A stretch of DNA of 64,000 nt from Hyphomicrobiales bacterium (GCA_900466005.1 UEGQ01000021.1:62001-126000); one strand, 5' to 3'. Counted from the first letter of the stretch, positions 27,864-36,660 are shown. Numbers and translations are program-made. The notes: a model not told the origin generated them from the letters alone.

Positions 27864-28511
27864 TCAGAGCCCCTGGAGATAGGGGTTCGTGCGGCGTTCC
27901 TCGCCGATCCGGCCACCCGGTCCATGGCCGCAGATGAAGCCGACAGCGTCTCCGAGCGGCAGGACCTTGTCCCTGATCGAATTCAGGAGCGTCTGGTGGT
28001 CGCCCCCCGGCAGATCGGTTCGGCCGATCGAGCCGTTGAACAGAACGTCGCCGACATGGGCGAAATTCTGCGCCCTGTTGAAGAAGATGACGTGTCCCGG
28101 CGCGTGTCCCGGGCAATGGTAGACCTCGAAGACGTGCTCGCCGAAGGAGACCCGATCGCCATCCTTCAGCCAGCGGTCGGGGATCACGTTGCGCACCTGC
28201 ATCGGCACGTTGAACATCAGCGCCTGTTTCTCGAGATTCTGCAGCAAGGGCAGATCGTCCTCGTGGGGACCGACGAGCGGAACCCCGAGCGCCTCCCGGA
28301 GTTCGTCGGCGCCGCCGGCGTGGTCGATGTGACCGTGCGTCAGCCAGATCTCCCTGATCGTGATGCCGTTGCGTTCGATGGCCTGCCGGATGACGTCGAC
28401 ATCGCCGCCGGGATCGATGACGACTCCTTCCTTCGTCTGCGGATCGAAGAGGATGGTGCAATTCTGCTGGAAGGGGGTGACCGGGATGATTCCGGCCTGC
28501 AACTGTCCCAT
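27864..28511 (-). CDS. Metallo-beta-lactamase fold hydrolase (glyoxalase II-like)
   Basis: A 215-residue MBL-fold protein. Metal ligands are intact: THGHIDHAGG (about residues 58-67), the CPGHAPGH histidine (near 136), the GDVLFNGSIGRTDL aspartate and a late GHGPGG histidine. The short C-terminus lacks the helical glutathione-binding domain of GloB, so it belongs to the YcbL-like single-domain group, which hydrolyses thioesters such as S-lactoylglutathione with variable efficiency. It converges on the BA14K gene and is divergent from petP. Confidence 0.9.
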   Translation of the reverse strand: MGQLQAGIIPVTPFQQNCTILFDPQTKEGVVIDPGGDVDVIRQAIERNGITIREIWLTHGHIDHAGGADELREALGVPLVGPHEDDLPLLQNLEKQALMFNVPMQVRNVIPDRWLKDGDRVSFGEHVFEVYHCPGHAPGHVIFFNRAQNFAHVGDVLFNGSIGRTDLPGGDHQTLLNSIRDKVLPLGDAVGFICGHGPGGRIGEERRTNPYLQGL

Positions 28512-28837
28512 GACGTTCTCTCGAAGCTCCGGTCTCGCGTCTGTTCGGTACGGCGCATAACATGTCTGGCCAAAAACGAAAACCGAGGCCGGCCGGATCG
28601 ACGCGCTCCTCGCCGTTTGGCGGGCGACCGGATGCCGTTCCCGTTCGCCGAGGGTCCGGAAGCAGCCACCATCGCCACGGCCGCACGAGGCCGCCCTCGC
28701 CCGCGAAGCTGTGCGATTCTGCTAATTTCATTGGTGTTTCCGGTGATCTCCGCTTAGTTTTGGCCGCGACATCGGCACATCGATGCGTGACCTGCCGGCG
28801 GATGCCGGACAGCCGAACGAAAGGAAACGAGAAAGTC

Positions 28838-29350
28838 ATGCGACAGTCTGCGGGCAAGACTGCCAGGAAGGAACTTCCGCAAATGCCGGTCGTCGACGAC
28901 ACGACGATCGATTTCGACACGATCGAACGCCTGTTCTTCGCCTACCGCGATTTCGTCTCGGACCCGGACGCGATCCTCGCCAAGATCGGCTACGGCCGCG
29001 CCCATCACCGCGTCGTCTACTTCGTGAGCCGCCGGCCGGGCATGACGGTCGCCGACCTCCTCGGCATCCTGCAGATCACCAAGCAGAGTCTTGCCCGCGT
29101 GCTGAAGGAACTCATCGATTCCGGCTATATCCGCCAGATCGCCGGTCCGGCCGACCGCCGCCAGCGCAGGCTCTATCCGACCCTTGCCGGCCGGGAGCTC
29201 GCCCTTGCCCTCTCGCAACCGCAATCACTGCGCATATCACGGGCGCTCGAGGGTTTTACCCCGGAGATGAGGGAGGCGGTGAAACGGTTCCTGGAAGGCA
29301 TGACGCAAACGCCGGCGGCCGGGGGGCCGCACACGTCCGGAGAGGAATGA
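28838..29350 (+). CDS. petP: MarR-family regulator, PetP-like
   Basis: A 170-residue winged-helix protein of the MarR family. AHHRVVYFVSRRPGMTVADLL, KQSLARVLKELIDSGYI and the wing PADRRQRRLYPT (about 110-121) are typical. It ends one base before the petR start (TGAATG), matching the petP-petR pair first named in Rhodobacter capsulatus. ATG 28838 has AAAGGAAACGAG upstream. The N-terminal about 15 residues are basic and variable. In R. capsulatus petR is reported as essential; no direct link of this pair to the petABC operon is shown here. Confidence 0.75.
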   Translation: MRQSAGKTARKELPQMPVVDDTTIDFDTIERLFFAYRDFVSDPDAILAKIGYGRAHHRVVYFVSRRPGMTVADLLGILQITKQSLARVLKELIDSGYIRQIAGPADRRQRRLYPTLAGRELALALSQPQSLRISRALEGFTPEMREAVKRFLEGMTQTPAAGGPHTSGEE

Positions 29351-30052
29351 ATGGCAAAGAAGAAGACGATCGCTGACGACGCACCGCATCTCCTCGTGGT
29401 CGACGACGACACGCGCATTCGCGACCTGCTTCACCGCTACCTGACGGAACAGGGCTTCCGCATCACCGTCGCGGCGGATGCCGGCGAGGCACGGCGCAAG
29501 CTCGAGGGACTGAATTTCGACCTTCTCGTCCTCGACGTGATGATGCCGGGCGAATCCGGCCTTTCGCTGACACGCAGCATCGCCGACGAGAAGAACATCC
29601 CGGTGATCCTGCTGACGGCGCGTTCCGAGGCGGAGTCCCGCATCGCCGGCCTCGAAGCGGGCGCCGACGACTATCTCGCCAAGCCCTTCGATCCGCGCGA
29701 ACTGGTGCTTCGGATCAACAACATCCTGAGGCGCAACACCGTCGCCGATGCGCCGAAGATCGAACAGGTGATGTTCGGCCCCTACACCTTCTCGCTCTCA
29801 CGGCGCGAACTGAAGAAGGCGTCGGAGCTCATTCGCCTGACCGACCGCGAGCAGGAGATCATGGTGCTCTTCGCCAGCCGTGCCGGCGACACCATCCCGC
29901 GGCACGAACTCGTCGGCAACGACACCGAGGTCGGCGAGCGGACGATCGACGTACAGATCAACCGGCTGCGCCGCAAGATCGAGGACGACCCGGCCAACCC
30001 GGTCTGGCTGCAGACGGTGCGCGGCATCGGCTACCGCCTCAGCATGGACTAG
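29351..30052 (+). CDS. petR: OmpR-family response regulator, PetR-like
   Basis: A 233-residue two-domain regulator. The receiver (about 12-130) has the acidic pair VVDDD, the phosphoacceptor Asp in LLVLDVMMPGESG (near residue 62), the Thr of LLTARS and the Lys of AKPFDP. The C-terminal winged helix (about 140-230) has LTDREQEIMVLF and TIDVQINRLRRKIEDD. It is coupled to petP without a gap and followed 28 bases later by a histidine kinase. The gene identity as PetR rests on the PetP neighbour and sequence recall. Confidence 0.8.
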   Translation: MAKKKTIADDAPHLLVVDDDTRIRDLLHRYLTEQGFRITVAADAGEARRKLEGLNFDLLVLDVMMPGESGLSLTRSIADEKNIPVILLTARSEAESRIAGLEAGADDYLAKPFDPRELVLRINNILRRNTVADAPKIEQVMFGPYTFSLSRRELKKASELIRLTDREQEIMVLFASRAGDTIPRHELVGNDTEVGERTIDVQINRLRRKIEDDPANPVWLQTVRGIGYRLSMD

Positions 30053-30080
30053 GGCCGACACGACGGCAGTAAAGGACATC

Positions 30081-31460
30081 ATGGCTCTGTTCGACACCAT
30101 CCGGCGAGATCACGACCGCCCCGGCGGCAGCGGCTACCGGGCGTTCTCGCGCTGGCTGCGGCACCGGCTACCGACAGGCCTCTATGCCCGCTCGCTGCTG
30201 ATCATCATCCTGCCGATGCTGATCCTGCAGACGGTGCTCGCCTTCGTCTTCATGGAACGCCACTGGCAGATGGTGACGGATCGGCTTTCGGCGGCCGTGA
30301 CACGCGACATCGCCTCGCTCATCGAGCTCATCGAACTCTATCCGGGCGAGCAGGACCTTGAAAACATCGTCCGCATCGCCCGCGAGAAGATGAACCTCAC
30401 CATTTCGCTGGAGCCGGGCGGCGAACTGCCCGCACCGCGCCCGAAGCCCTTCTTTTCCATTCTCGACCAGATCCTGAGCGACCAGATCGAAAACCAGATT
30501 CACCGGCCCTTCTGGATCGACACCGTCGGCGATTCCCGTCTGGTGGAAATTCGTATCAAACTCGAAGAGCGCACGCTCCGCATCTTCGCCCGGCGCAACC
30601 AGGCCTATGCGTCGAACACCCACATCTTCCTCGTCTGGATGGTGGGGACCTCGCTGGTGCTGATCGTCATCTCGATCCTGTTCCTGCGCGGACAGATCCG
30701 CCCGATCCTGGCGCTCGCCCGCGCCGCGGAAAGCTTCGGCAAGGGCCAGAAGGCCGAGAATTTCGTTCCGCGCGGCGCCGACGAGGTGCGCCGGGCCGGT
30801 CTCGCCTTCATCCTGATGCGCGAGCGCATCGAACGCCAGATGGAGCAGCGCACCGCCATGCTGACCGGCGTCAGCCACGACCTGCGCACCATCCTCACGC
30901 GCTTCAAGCTGCAGCTTGCGCTCGCCGGCGACAATCCCGAACTCGAAAGCATGAACAAGGACGTCGAGGACATGCAGTCGATGCTCGAAGGCTACATGGC
31001 CTTCGCGCGCGGCGAGGCGGAGGAGGATGTCGGCTCGCTGCAGCTCAGCACGCTGTTCGAGAAACTGCGCAACGACTTCGCCCGCGAGGGCAAGGCGCTC
31101 TCCTATACGATCGAGGGTGAGGACGACGTCATCGTGCGCCCGAACGCCTTTGCCCGCCTCGTCGGCAATCTCGCCTCGAACGCCGGCCGCTATGCAAATC
31201 GCCTCGACATCGAGGCGAAGCACAGCGCCAAATGGCTGACGATCACCTTCGACGATGATGGGCCGGGGATTGCCCCGGAGATGCGGGAGGAGGTGTTCAA
31301 ACCCTTCTTCCGGCTGGACAGCGCGCGCAATCTCGACTCGTCGGGAACGGGGCTCGGCCTTGCGATCGCCCTCGACATCGCCCGCAGCCACGGCGGCAAC
31401 ATCACCCTCGGCGACAGCCCGCTCGGTGGCCTTCGGGCGACGGTGCGCGTTCCGGCATAA
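30081..31460 (+). CDS. EnvZ-type sensor histidine kinase
   Basis: A 459-residue inner-membrane kinase, presumably partner of the PetR-like regulator. Layout: TM1 (about 39-58), a periplasmic sensor of about 120 residues, TM2 (about 183-203), HAMP with RGQIRPILALARAAESF, the H-box GVSHDLRTILTRF (near residue 274), then N-box NLASNAGRYA, G1 DDDGPGI and G2 GTGLGLAI. The Pro usual after HxxRT in the H-box is Ile. ATG 30081 has AAAGGA upstream. The signal is unknown. Confidence 0.9.
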   Translation: MALFDTIRRDHDRPGGSGYRAFSRWLRHRLPTGLYARSLLIIILPMLILQTVLAFVFMERHWQMVTDRLSAAVTRDIASLIELIELYPGEQDLENIVRIAREKMNLTISLEPGGELPAPRPKPFFSILDQILSDQIENQIHRPFWIDTVGDSRLVEIRIKLEERTLRIFARRNQAYASNTHIFLVWMVGTSLVLIVISILFLRGQIRPILALARAAESFGKGQKAENFVPRGADEVRRAGLAFILMRERIERQMEQRTAMLTGVSHDLRTILTRFKLQLALAGDNPELESMNKDVEDMQSMLEGYMAFARGEAEEDVGSLQLSTLFEKLRNDFAREGKALSYTIEGEDDVIVRPNAFARLVGNLASNAGRYANRLDIEAKHSAKWLTITFDDDGPGIAPEMREEVFKPFFRLDSARNLDSSGTGLGLAIALDIARSHGGNITLGDSPLGGLRATVRVPA

Positions 31461-31482
31461 TCAAACGGCAAGGGGCAGACGC

Positions 31483-32016
31483 ATGACGATCGACAACTGG
31501 AACGGCATGAGCTGGTTCAATCCGCCTCCTCTGCTCGAGATCACGGCCGGCGATCTGCGGCTGGCGACGGACGACCGGACCGATTTCTGGCAGCGGACCT
31601 ATTACGGCTTCCGTCGTGACAACGGCCATTTCCTTCACTGCCGCCGCGACGGCGATTTCACCATGGAGACGGCCTTCACCGGCCGCTACGAGGCTCTATA
31701 CGATCAGGCTGGCCTGATGCTGCGCCACGACGCGGAGAACTGGATGAAATGCGGTGTCGAGTTTACCGACGGCTGCCGCCATTTCAGCACGGTCGTGACC
31801 GTCGCTGGGCGTTCGGACTGGTCGGCCTTCGCCTTGCCCGACGGAAATGGTCCGGTGGAAGCCCGCGTCACCCGTCTCGCGGATGCGCTGTTCGTGCAGT
31901 ACAGGCTCTCGGAACCGGATAGCTGGAGAATGGCACGACTCGGCTACTTTCCGCCGGAACTGAAATCGCTGGAGGTCGGCGTGACCGCCTGCTCGCCGCA
32001 GAGAGCCGGCTTCTAA
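31483..32016 (+). CDS. DUF1349 protein, probably cut short by a stop codon
   Basis: A 177-residue DUF1349 (concanavalin-like, YoaQ-type) protein: MSWFNPPPLLE, TDFWQRTYYGFRRDNGHFL and MLRHDAENWMKCGVEFTDG are family-typical. It ends AGF followed by TAA at 32014-32016. The same frame continues past this codon for 17 more codons to TGA at 32068, reading VTFHRFVLTDPLSRDIH, which looks like the normal C-terminal beta strand of the family. So the gene seems to have a premature stop of about 18 residues; function may be reduced. Family function is unknown. Confidence 0.8.
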   Translation: MTIDNWNGMSWFNPPPLLEITAGDLRLATDDRTDFWQRTYYGFRRDNGHFLHCRRDGDFTMETAFTGRYEALYDQAGLMLRHDAENWMKCGVEFTDGCRHFSTVVTVAGRSDWSAFALPDGNGPVEARVTRLADALFVQYRLSEPDSWRMARLGYFPPELKSLEVGVTACSPQRAGF

Positions 32017-32082
32017 GTCACCTTTCACCGCTTCGTGCTCACGGACCCGCTGAGCCGCGACATCCACTGAGGCCGGACGGCC

Positions 32083-32442
32083 TCACATCAGCTTGCGGCC
32101 GTTCGGTACGGATCGTTCGACGGCGGCGAGCACGATGGCGCCGGTCTCGTCCTCGAAACCGAGGGTCAGCACTTCCGAGCGGAAGGGGCCGATCTGGCGC
32201 GGCGGGAAATTGACGACACCGAGAACCTGACGGCCGACGAGCTCGACGGCGCCATAGTGCACGGTGATCTGGGCGGAGGATTTCTTCACGCCGATCCCGG
32301 GGCCGAAGTCGATCTTGAGCTTCCAGGCCGGCTTGCGGGCCTCGGGAAACGGCTCGACCTCGACGATCGTGCCGACGCGGATGTCGACCTTCTCGAAATC
32401 GCTGTAGCTGATCAGCTCGCTGGTTCCCTCTGCCTCGCTCAT
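32083..32442 (-). CDS. csaA: CsaA-type tRNA-binding (EMAP/Trbp111) domain protein
   Basis: A 119-residue single-domain OB-fold protein. It contains DFEKVDIRVGTIVEVEPFP and the end SVPNGRKLM, both typical of CsaA/Trbp111, which bind the elbow of tRNA and, in Bacillus, act as an export chaperone. The first 8 residues are an extension relative to short CsaA proteins. The start overlaps the proC stop by 4 bases (ATGA), so the two are co-translated. Confidence 0.9.
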   Translation of the reverse strand: MSEAEGTSELISYSDFEKVDIRVGTIVEVEPFPEARKPAWKLKIDFGPGIGVKKSSAQITVHYGAVELVGRQVLGVVNFPPRQIGPFRSEVLTLGFEDETGAIVLAAVERSVPNGRKLM

Positions 32443-33251
32443 TCGGCGAGCTCCTCGGCACGCTTGCGGGCGGCCTCGACCGCCCGGTCGAAGAGCGGTT
32501 GCATGCCGTCCTCGGCCATCAGGACGGAAAGCGCGGCAGCCGTCGTGCCGCCCGGCGAGGTGACGTTCTGCCTCAGGCGCTGAGCGTCGTCTGGGGACTG
32601 GTGAAGCAGTTCACCAGCCCCCGAGACAGTCTCCCGTGCAAGGCGCATGGCGAGGTCCGCCGGCAGGCCTGCTTTGCGGCCTGCCTCAGCCATGCATTCC
32701 ACGAGATAGAAGACATAGGCCGGGCCGCTGCCCGAGAGCGCGGTAACGGCATTGATGTCGGCTTCGGAGGATACCCATTCGACCGGGCCGGAAACCTTGA
32801 GCAGGCCGTCGACGACCTGTCGTTGCGCCTCGCTTACCCCGGCATTGGCGAAGGCACCGGTGATGCCGCGACCGACCATGGCCGGCGTGTTCGGCATGGC
32901 GCGCACCATCGGCGCGGCCCCGAGATGGCTCTCCATGAAGGAGAGCGTCTTGCCGGCCGCGACCGAGACCACAACCGTTTCCGGGCCGACCAGCGGCTTC
33001 AGCGGCGGCAGCACGGCACCCATGACCTGCGGCTTGACGGCAAGGAACAGGATGCCGACCGAAAGCCTCTGCGGCACCTCGCGGGTGTAGGTGGCGCCCG
33101 CTTCCCGGATCCGCGCCAGCATGGCCTCGGACGGACCGGGATCGATGACCGTGATCGATGAGCCCGGAATGCCGCTTTTCAACCATCCGGCCAGCATGGC
33201 GCCGCCCATGTTGCCGGCGCCGACGAGGACGATATTGCCGGTCGCAGCCAT
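32439..33251 (-). CDS. proC: Pyrroline-5-carboxylate reductase
   Basis: A 270-residue enzyme of normal length that makes proline from P5C with NAD(P)H. The Rossmann motif LVGAGNMGGAMLAGW starts at about residue 8. The C-terminal substrate/dimer domain has ALSGSGPAYVFYLVE, then the conserved VTSPGGTTAAALSVL. It is followed by csaA with a 4-base overlap and preceded by the YbjN gene 3 bases away, so YbjN-proC-csaA form an operon. Confidence 0.95.
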   Translation of the reverse strand: MAATGNIVLVGAGNMGGAMLAGWLKSGIPGSSITVIDPGPSEAMLARIREAGATYTREVPQRLSVGILFLAVKPQVMGAVLPPLKPLVGPETVVVSVAAGKTLSFMESHLGAAPMVRAMPNTPAMVGRGITGAFANAGVSEAQRQVVDGLLKVSGPVEWVSSEADINAVTALSGSGPAYVFYLVECMAEAGRKAGLPADLAMRLARETVSGAGELLHQSPDDAQRLRQNVTSPGGTTAAALSVLMAEDGMQPLFDRAVEAARKRAEELAE

Positions 33252-33254
33252 GGA

Positions 33255-33755
33255 TCAGGCCTCTCCGGCGGTTTCGAAGAGCACCGCATCCATGGCGCTC
33301 TTGGCGTCCATCCCCGACCACACGACGAACTGGAAGGCCTGGAAGTAGGCTTCGCACGCGTCGATCGCGCTCGAAAGCAGGACCTCGACCTGACGGTTGG
33401 TCGGCTCGGCGCCGCCGGCGAGCAGCAGCGACTGGCGGAAGATGATGACATCCTCCTGCCGCCAAAGGTCGAAATGCCCCATCAGCACCTGGCCGTTGAT
33501 GTAGGAGAGGAGCCGGATGACCTCGTTGACACGGGAGTCGGGAATACGGATGTCGAAGGCGCTGGCGAGATGCAGCGCCTCGAACTCTTCCATCCAGGAG
33601 AACGAGACGTGGTAGTCCGCCCAGCGCCCCTCGACCGTCATGGCGATTTCGTCTTCGCCCGAGCGCTCGAACGACCAGTCGTTGTTGGCTGCAACGAACT
33701 CGATCATGTCAACCGGATTGGACTGACGTTCAAATTCCATTTCCATAAGGCTCAT
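33255..33755 (-). CDS. YbjN domain protein
   Basis: A 166-residue acidic protein of the YbjN family (a type III secretion chaperone-like alpha/beta fold). IPDSRVNEVIRLLSYINGQVLMGHFDL (ends IPDSR...GHFDL) and AIDACEAYFQAFQFVVWSG are family-typical. In enterobacteria YbjN affects motility and stress tolerance; the mechanism is unclear. ATG 33755 starts at the family boundary; 17 upstream residues are unsupported. First gene of the YbjN-proC-csaA operon. Confidence 0.85.
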   Translation of the reverse strand: MSLMEMEFERQSNPVDMIEFVAANNDWSFERSGEDEIAMTVEGRWADYHVSFSWMEEFEALHLASAFDIRIPDSRVNEVIRLLSYINGQVLMGHFDLWRQEDVIIFRQSLLLAGGAEPTNRQVEVLLSSAIDACEAYFQAFQFVVWSGMDAKSAMDAVLFETAGEA

Positions 33756-34242
33756 GCAGCACCTTCTTGACCGGAGCGAAAGGCGACAATTCGCGTGGTG
33801 GCACACAAACGAACAGACATCATCCTGCCGGAAACAACACTGGGAATGATTCCCCCGCGACCATCAGGACACCATAGGCACCCTGCCCGAAACTTGTGAT
33901 GGCCCGTTTCGAATCATCATTTAAAATCAGTGTATAATGGCGAAGTCGAAGTACCAGCCCAGAAATGCGTTTCGGCCGACGGGACTGTGGACAGGTTCTG
34001 TTCCACAATATCGGCAAGTAGACTTAAACGACTCTGCCGATTGGCTTTTCGGCCGCTGTCCACATGTGGACAACGAGGACGATTATTTTCGCTTGCAGCG
34101 ACAGCCGAATCCGGCCGTCGGCGTTTCCTTCCGCAAAAGCACCCGCCGCAAACGCGACCGCCGCCGAATCCCGCTGGAAGTTCGGTGACTTCCGGAGATT
34201 CGGCGGCGGTGTTGATCGTCGGTCGTGAAGGAGCCGAACGGC
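33756..34242. other. Gap between YbjN and UbiK genes with repeats
   Basis: No gene is supportable in this 487-base gap. It contains three TGTGGACA-type motifs within 90 bases (two form the palindrome GTCCACATGTGGAC at 34058-34071), a TATAAT at 33933-33938 and a large hairpin (34157-34210). Confidence 0.5.
34157..34210. repeat. Large two-stage hairpin downstream of ubiK
   Basis: ACCGCCGCCGAATC / GATTCGGCGGCGGT form a perfect 14-bp outer stem; GGAAGT / ACTTCC form an inner 6-bp stem. It lies 33 bases past the ubiK stop on the minus strand. There is no T tract, so it may be an mRNA-stabilising palindrome or a dispersed palindromic repeat. Confidence 0.65.
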
Positions 34243-34503
34243 TCACTTGTCCTTGGCGTCGAGCCGTGCCTCGAGGGCCGCGATACGGGCGAGCAGCGCG
34301 TCGTTTTCCTCGCGCGCCTTCACCGCCATTTCCCGGACGGCCTCGAATTCCTCGCGCTTCACAACATCCATGCTGTTCAGCCAGCGCTCGGCCTGTGCAT
34401 TGAAGGCGGTCTCCATTTCCTTGCGAACGCCCTGGGCGGCGCCGGCAGCATCGGTCATCAGCTTGGCGAATTCGTCCAGAATGCGGTTCGGTCCAGTGGA
34501 CAT
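34243..34503 (-). CDS. ubiK: UbiK-like accessory factor (BMFP domain)
   Basis: An 86-residue protein of the BMFP/YqiC family. The N-terminal amphipathic segment (ILDEFAKLMTDAAGAAQGVR) contacts membranes, and the C-terminal coiled coil (FEAVREMAVKAREENDALLA, then ALEARL) trimerises. UbiK helps the COQ/Ubi hydroxylase complex in aerobic ubiquinone synthesis. Start is MSTGPN at 34503 with AGGAGCC upstream; the longer frame is spurious. It is divergent from lgt. Confidence 0.87.
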   Translation of the reverse strand: MSTGPNRILDEFAKLMTDAAGAAQGVRKEMETAFNAQAERWLNSMDVVKREEFEAVREMAVKAREENDALLARIAALEARLDAKDK

Positions 34504-34699
34504 CGGGATCGGCTCCTCTTTCGCGGTCGACGCCGTCCGCCGGCGCCCTTGTTCATGGGTTTGAGGTAGGCATTTGGCGGGAGCGATGCAAGCCATAATC
34601 TTGCCGGGAGGGCCGGGCAGCTTGCCGGTCGTCCAGAATCCATCTTGACCGTCCCATTTCAGAACGCCATTTTCCGCCGACAATAACGAAGGTTCAACC

Positions 34700-35539
34700 G
34701 TGCAGTCAGCCGCCGCCCTGCTTTCCATCGTCAGCTTCCCGGCAATCGATCCCGTGGCCATCGCCATCGGGCCGATCGCGATCCGCTGGTATGGCCTCGC
34801 CTACGTCGCCGGCATCATGCTCGGCTGGTTCGTCGCCCGCCGCATGCTGGCCAACACGGCACTCTGGCCGAACGGCACGCCCCCCTGCACGCCCGCGCAC
34901 CTCGACGACTTCCTCGTCTGGGCCGCACTCGGCATCGTGCTCGGCGGCCGCATCGGCTACATCCTCTTCTACGATCTCGAAGCGGTGCTCGCCGAACCCG
35001 TGCGCGCCGTCCAGATCTGGAACGGCGGCATGTCCTTCCACGGCGGCTTCCTCGGCGCCACCATGGCGATGATCCTGTTTTCCCGCCGGCACGCGATCCC
35101 GCTCTGGAGCCTCTTCGACATCGTGGCGAGCGTCGCGCCGATCGGCATCCTCTTCGGACGGCTCGCCAATTTCATCAACGGCGAGCTCTGGGGCCGCATA
35201 ACCGACGTTCCCTGGGCGATGGTTTTCCCGACCGGCGGCCCGATGCCGCGCCACCCGAGCCAGCTCTACGAGGCGGCCCTCGAAGGCCTCCTGCTGTTCA
35301 TCATCCTGCAAATCCTCGCGCGCGCCTTCAAGGCACTGCGCAGGCCGGGAACGGTGACCGGCGCCTTCGTCGCGCTCTATGCGCTTGCCCGCATCCTGGT
35401 GGAGTTCTTCCGCGAACCGGACGTACAGATCGGCTACCTTGCCGGCAATTGGCTCACCATGGGCATGGTGCTGTCCCTCCCCATGCTCGCCGCGGGACTC
35501 TGGGCGATCCTGCGCGCGCGCCGGGCGAGCGGCGGTTGA
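34700..35539 (+). CDS. lgt: Prolipoprotein diacylglyceryl transferase
   Basis: A 279-residue, seven-helix inner-membrane enzyme that moves the diacylglyceryl group of phosphatidylglycerol to the lipobox cysteine, the first step of lipoprotein maturation. Conserved: IRWYGLAYVAG, GGRIGYILFYDL, WNGGMSFHGG and the Lgt signature GRLANFINGELWGR (about residues 153-166). Start is GTG 34700. The stop TGA is 20 bases before the MidA start, suggesting an operon lgt-midA and probably pgeF. Confidence 0.95.
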   Translation: MQSAAALLSIVSFPAIDPVAIAIGPIAIRWYGLAYVAGIMLGWFVARRMLANTALWPNGTPPCTPAHLDDFLVWAALGIVLGGRIGYILFYDLEAVLAEPVRAVQIWNGGMSFHGGFLGATMAMILFSRRHAIPLWSLFDIVASVAPIGILFGRLANFINGELWGRITDVPWAMVFPTGGPMPRHPSQLYEAALEGLLLFIILQILARAFKALRRPGTVTGAFVALYALARILVEFFREPDVQIGYLAGNWLTMGMVLSLPMLAAGLWAILRARRASGG

Positions 35540-35559
35540 CAAAACGAGAGGCGACGACC

Positions 35560-36660
35560 GTGACCACACCGCTTGCCACCAAGATCAAGGCGCTCATCCG
35601 TGCGAACGGCCCGATCAGCGTCACCGACTATTTCGCGCTCTGCCTCGCCGATCCGGAACACGGCTACTACAAGACCCGCAATCCCTTCGGCAGCGACGGC
35701 GATTTCGTGACCGCACCCGAGGTCAGCCAGCTCTTCGGCGAGATGCTCGGCGTCTTCATGGTGATCGCCTGGCGTCGCCACGGCGAGCCGCAGCCGGTGC
35801 GCTTCGTCGAGGTCGGCCCCGGCCGCGGCACGATGATGTCGGACATGCTTCGGGTAATCGCGCGCATCGCACCCGCGCTCTACGACGCGGCGACCGTCCA
35901 TCTGGTCGAAACGAGCGAGCGGCTCCGCGACGTACAGAGGAAGACGCTCGCCGGCTACGAGGGCAAGATCACCTGGCACGAGAGCTTCGACGAAGTACCC
36001 GCGGGTTTTGTCCTCGTCGCGGCAAACGAACTCTTCGACGCGATCCCGATCCGCCAGTTCGTGAAGACCCCCACCGGCTTTCGCGAGCGCATGGTCGGCC
36101 TCGACGCCGACGACGAGCTGACCTTTGCCGTCGGTGTCTCGGGCATAGACCCCGCTCTGTTGCCGACGGCCGGCAACCTGCCGCCGGACGGCACCATTTT
36201 CGAGATCGCCCCCGCCCGTCAGGCGGTGCTGGAAACGATGTGCGGCAGACTGCGCGCCTCCGGAGGCACGGCGCTCATCATCGACTACGGCCATATGGCC
36301 ACGGCCTACGGCGACACCCTGCAGGCGGTCCTCGCGCATGAATTCGATCCGCCGCTCGCGCATCCGGGCCTCGCCGATCTGACGAGCCATGTCGACTTCG
36401 AGCAGCTTGCGATGACCGCCGGCGCCGCGGGCGTGCACGTCAACGGCTGCATGCACCAGGGCGATTTCCTCGTCGGCCTCGGGATCGAGGAACGCGCGTC
36501 CGCGCTCGGCCGCGGCAAGGACGTGAGTATCCAGACGGAGATCGTGCAGGCGGTCGAGCGGCTGGCCGGCGCCGGTGAAGGGCGGATGGGTGAACTCTTC
36601 AAGGTTCTCGCGCTTTCGAGCCCCGCCGTGCTGCTTCCCCCCTTCAAGCCTGCGGATTGA
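35560..36660 (+). CDS. MidA/NDUFAF7-family SAM methyltransferase
   Basis: A 366-residue class I SAM-dependent methyltransferase-like protein. SVTDYFALCLADPEHGYY at the N-terminus, FVEVGPGRGTMMSDML (SAM-binding motif I, about 87-102) and ANELFDAIPIRQF are family-typical. Mitochondrial NDUFAF7 methylates an arginine of complex I subunit NDUFS2; bacterial members likely modify a related protein, unproven. GTG 35560 is chosen; a TTG at 35536 overlapping the lgt stop is possible. Confidence 0.88.
   Translation: MTTPLATKIKALIRANGPISVTDYFALCLADPEHGYYKTRNPFGSDGDFVTAPEVSQLFGEMLGVFMVIAWRRHGEPQPVRFVEVGPGRGTMMSDMLRVIARIAPALYDAATVHLVETSERLRDVQRKTLAGYEGKITWHESFDEVPAGFVLVAANELFDAIPIRQFVKTPTGFRERMVGLDADDELTFAVGVSGIDPALLPTAGNLPPDGTIFEIAPARQAVLETMCGRLRASGGTALIIDYGHMATAYGDTLQAVLAHEFDPPLAHPGLADLTSHVDFEQLAMTAGAAGVHVNGCMHQGDFLVGLGIEERASALGRGKDVSIQTEIVQAVERLAGAGEGRMGELFKVLALSSPAVLLPPFKPAD

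Noticed and set aside
33986..34071. Chromosomal replication origin
   Set aside because: DnaA-like boxes are imperfect, hemE or dnaA and parAB are absent, and there is no extended AT-rich unwinding region.
33937..34188. 83-residue open frame in the YbjN-ubiK gap
   Set aside because: The start overlaps a TATAAT and the frame runs into a large hairpin; Arg-rich tail and no family support.
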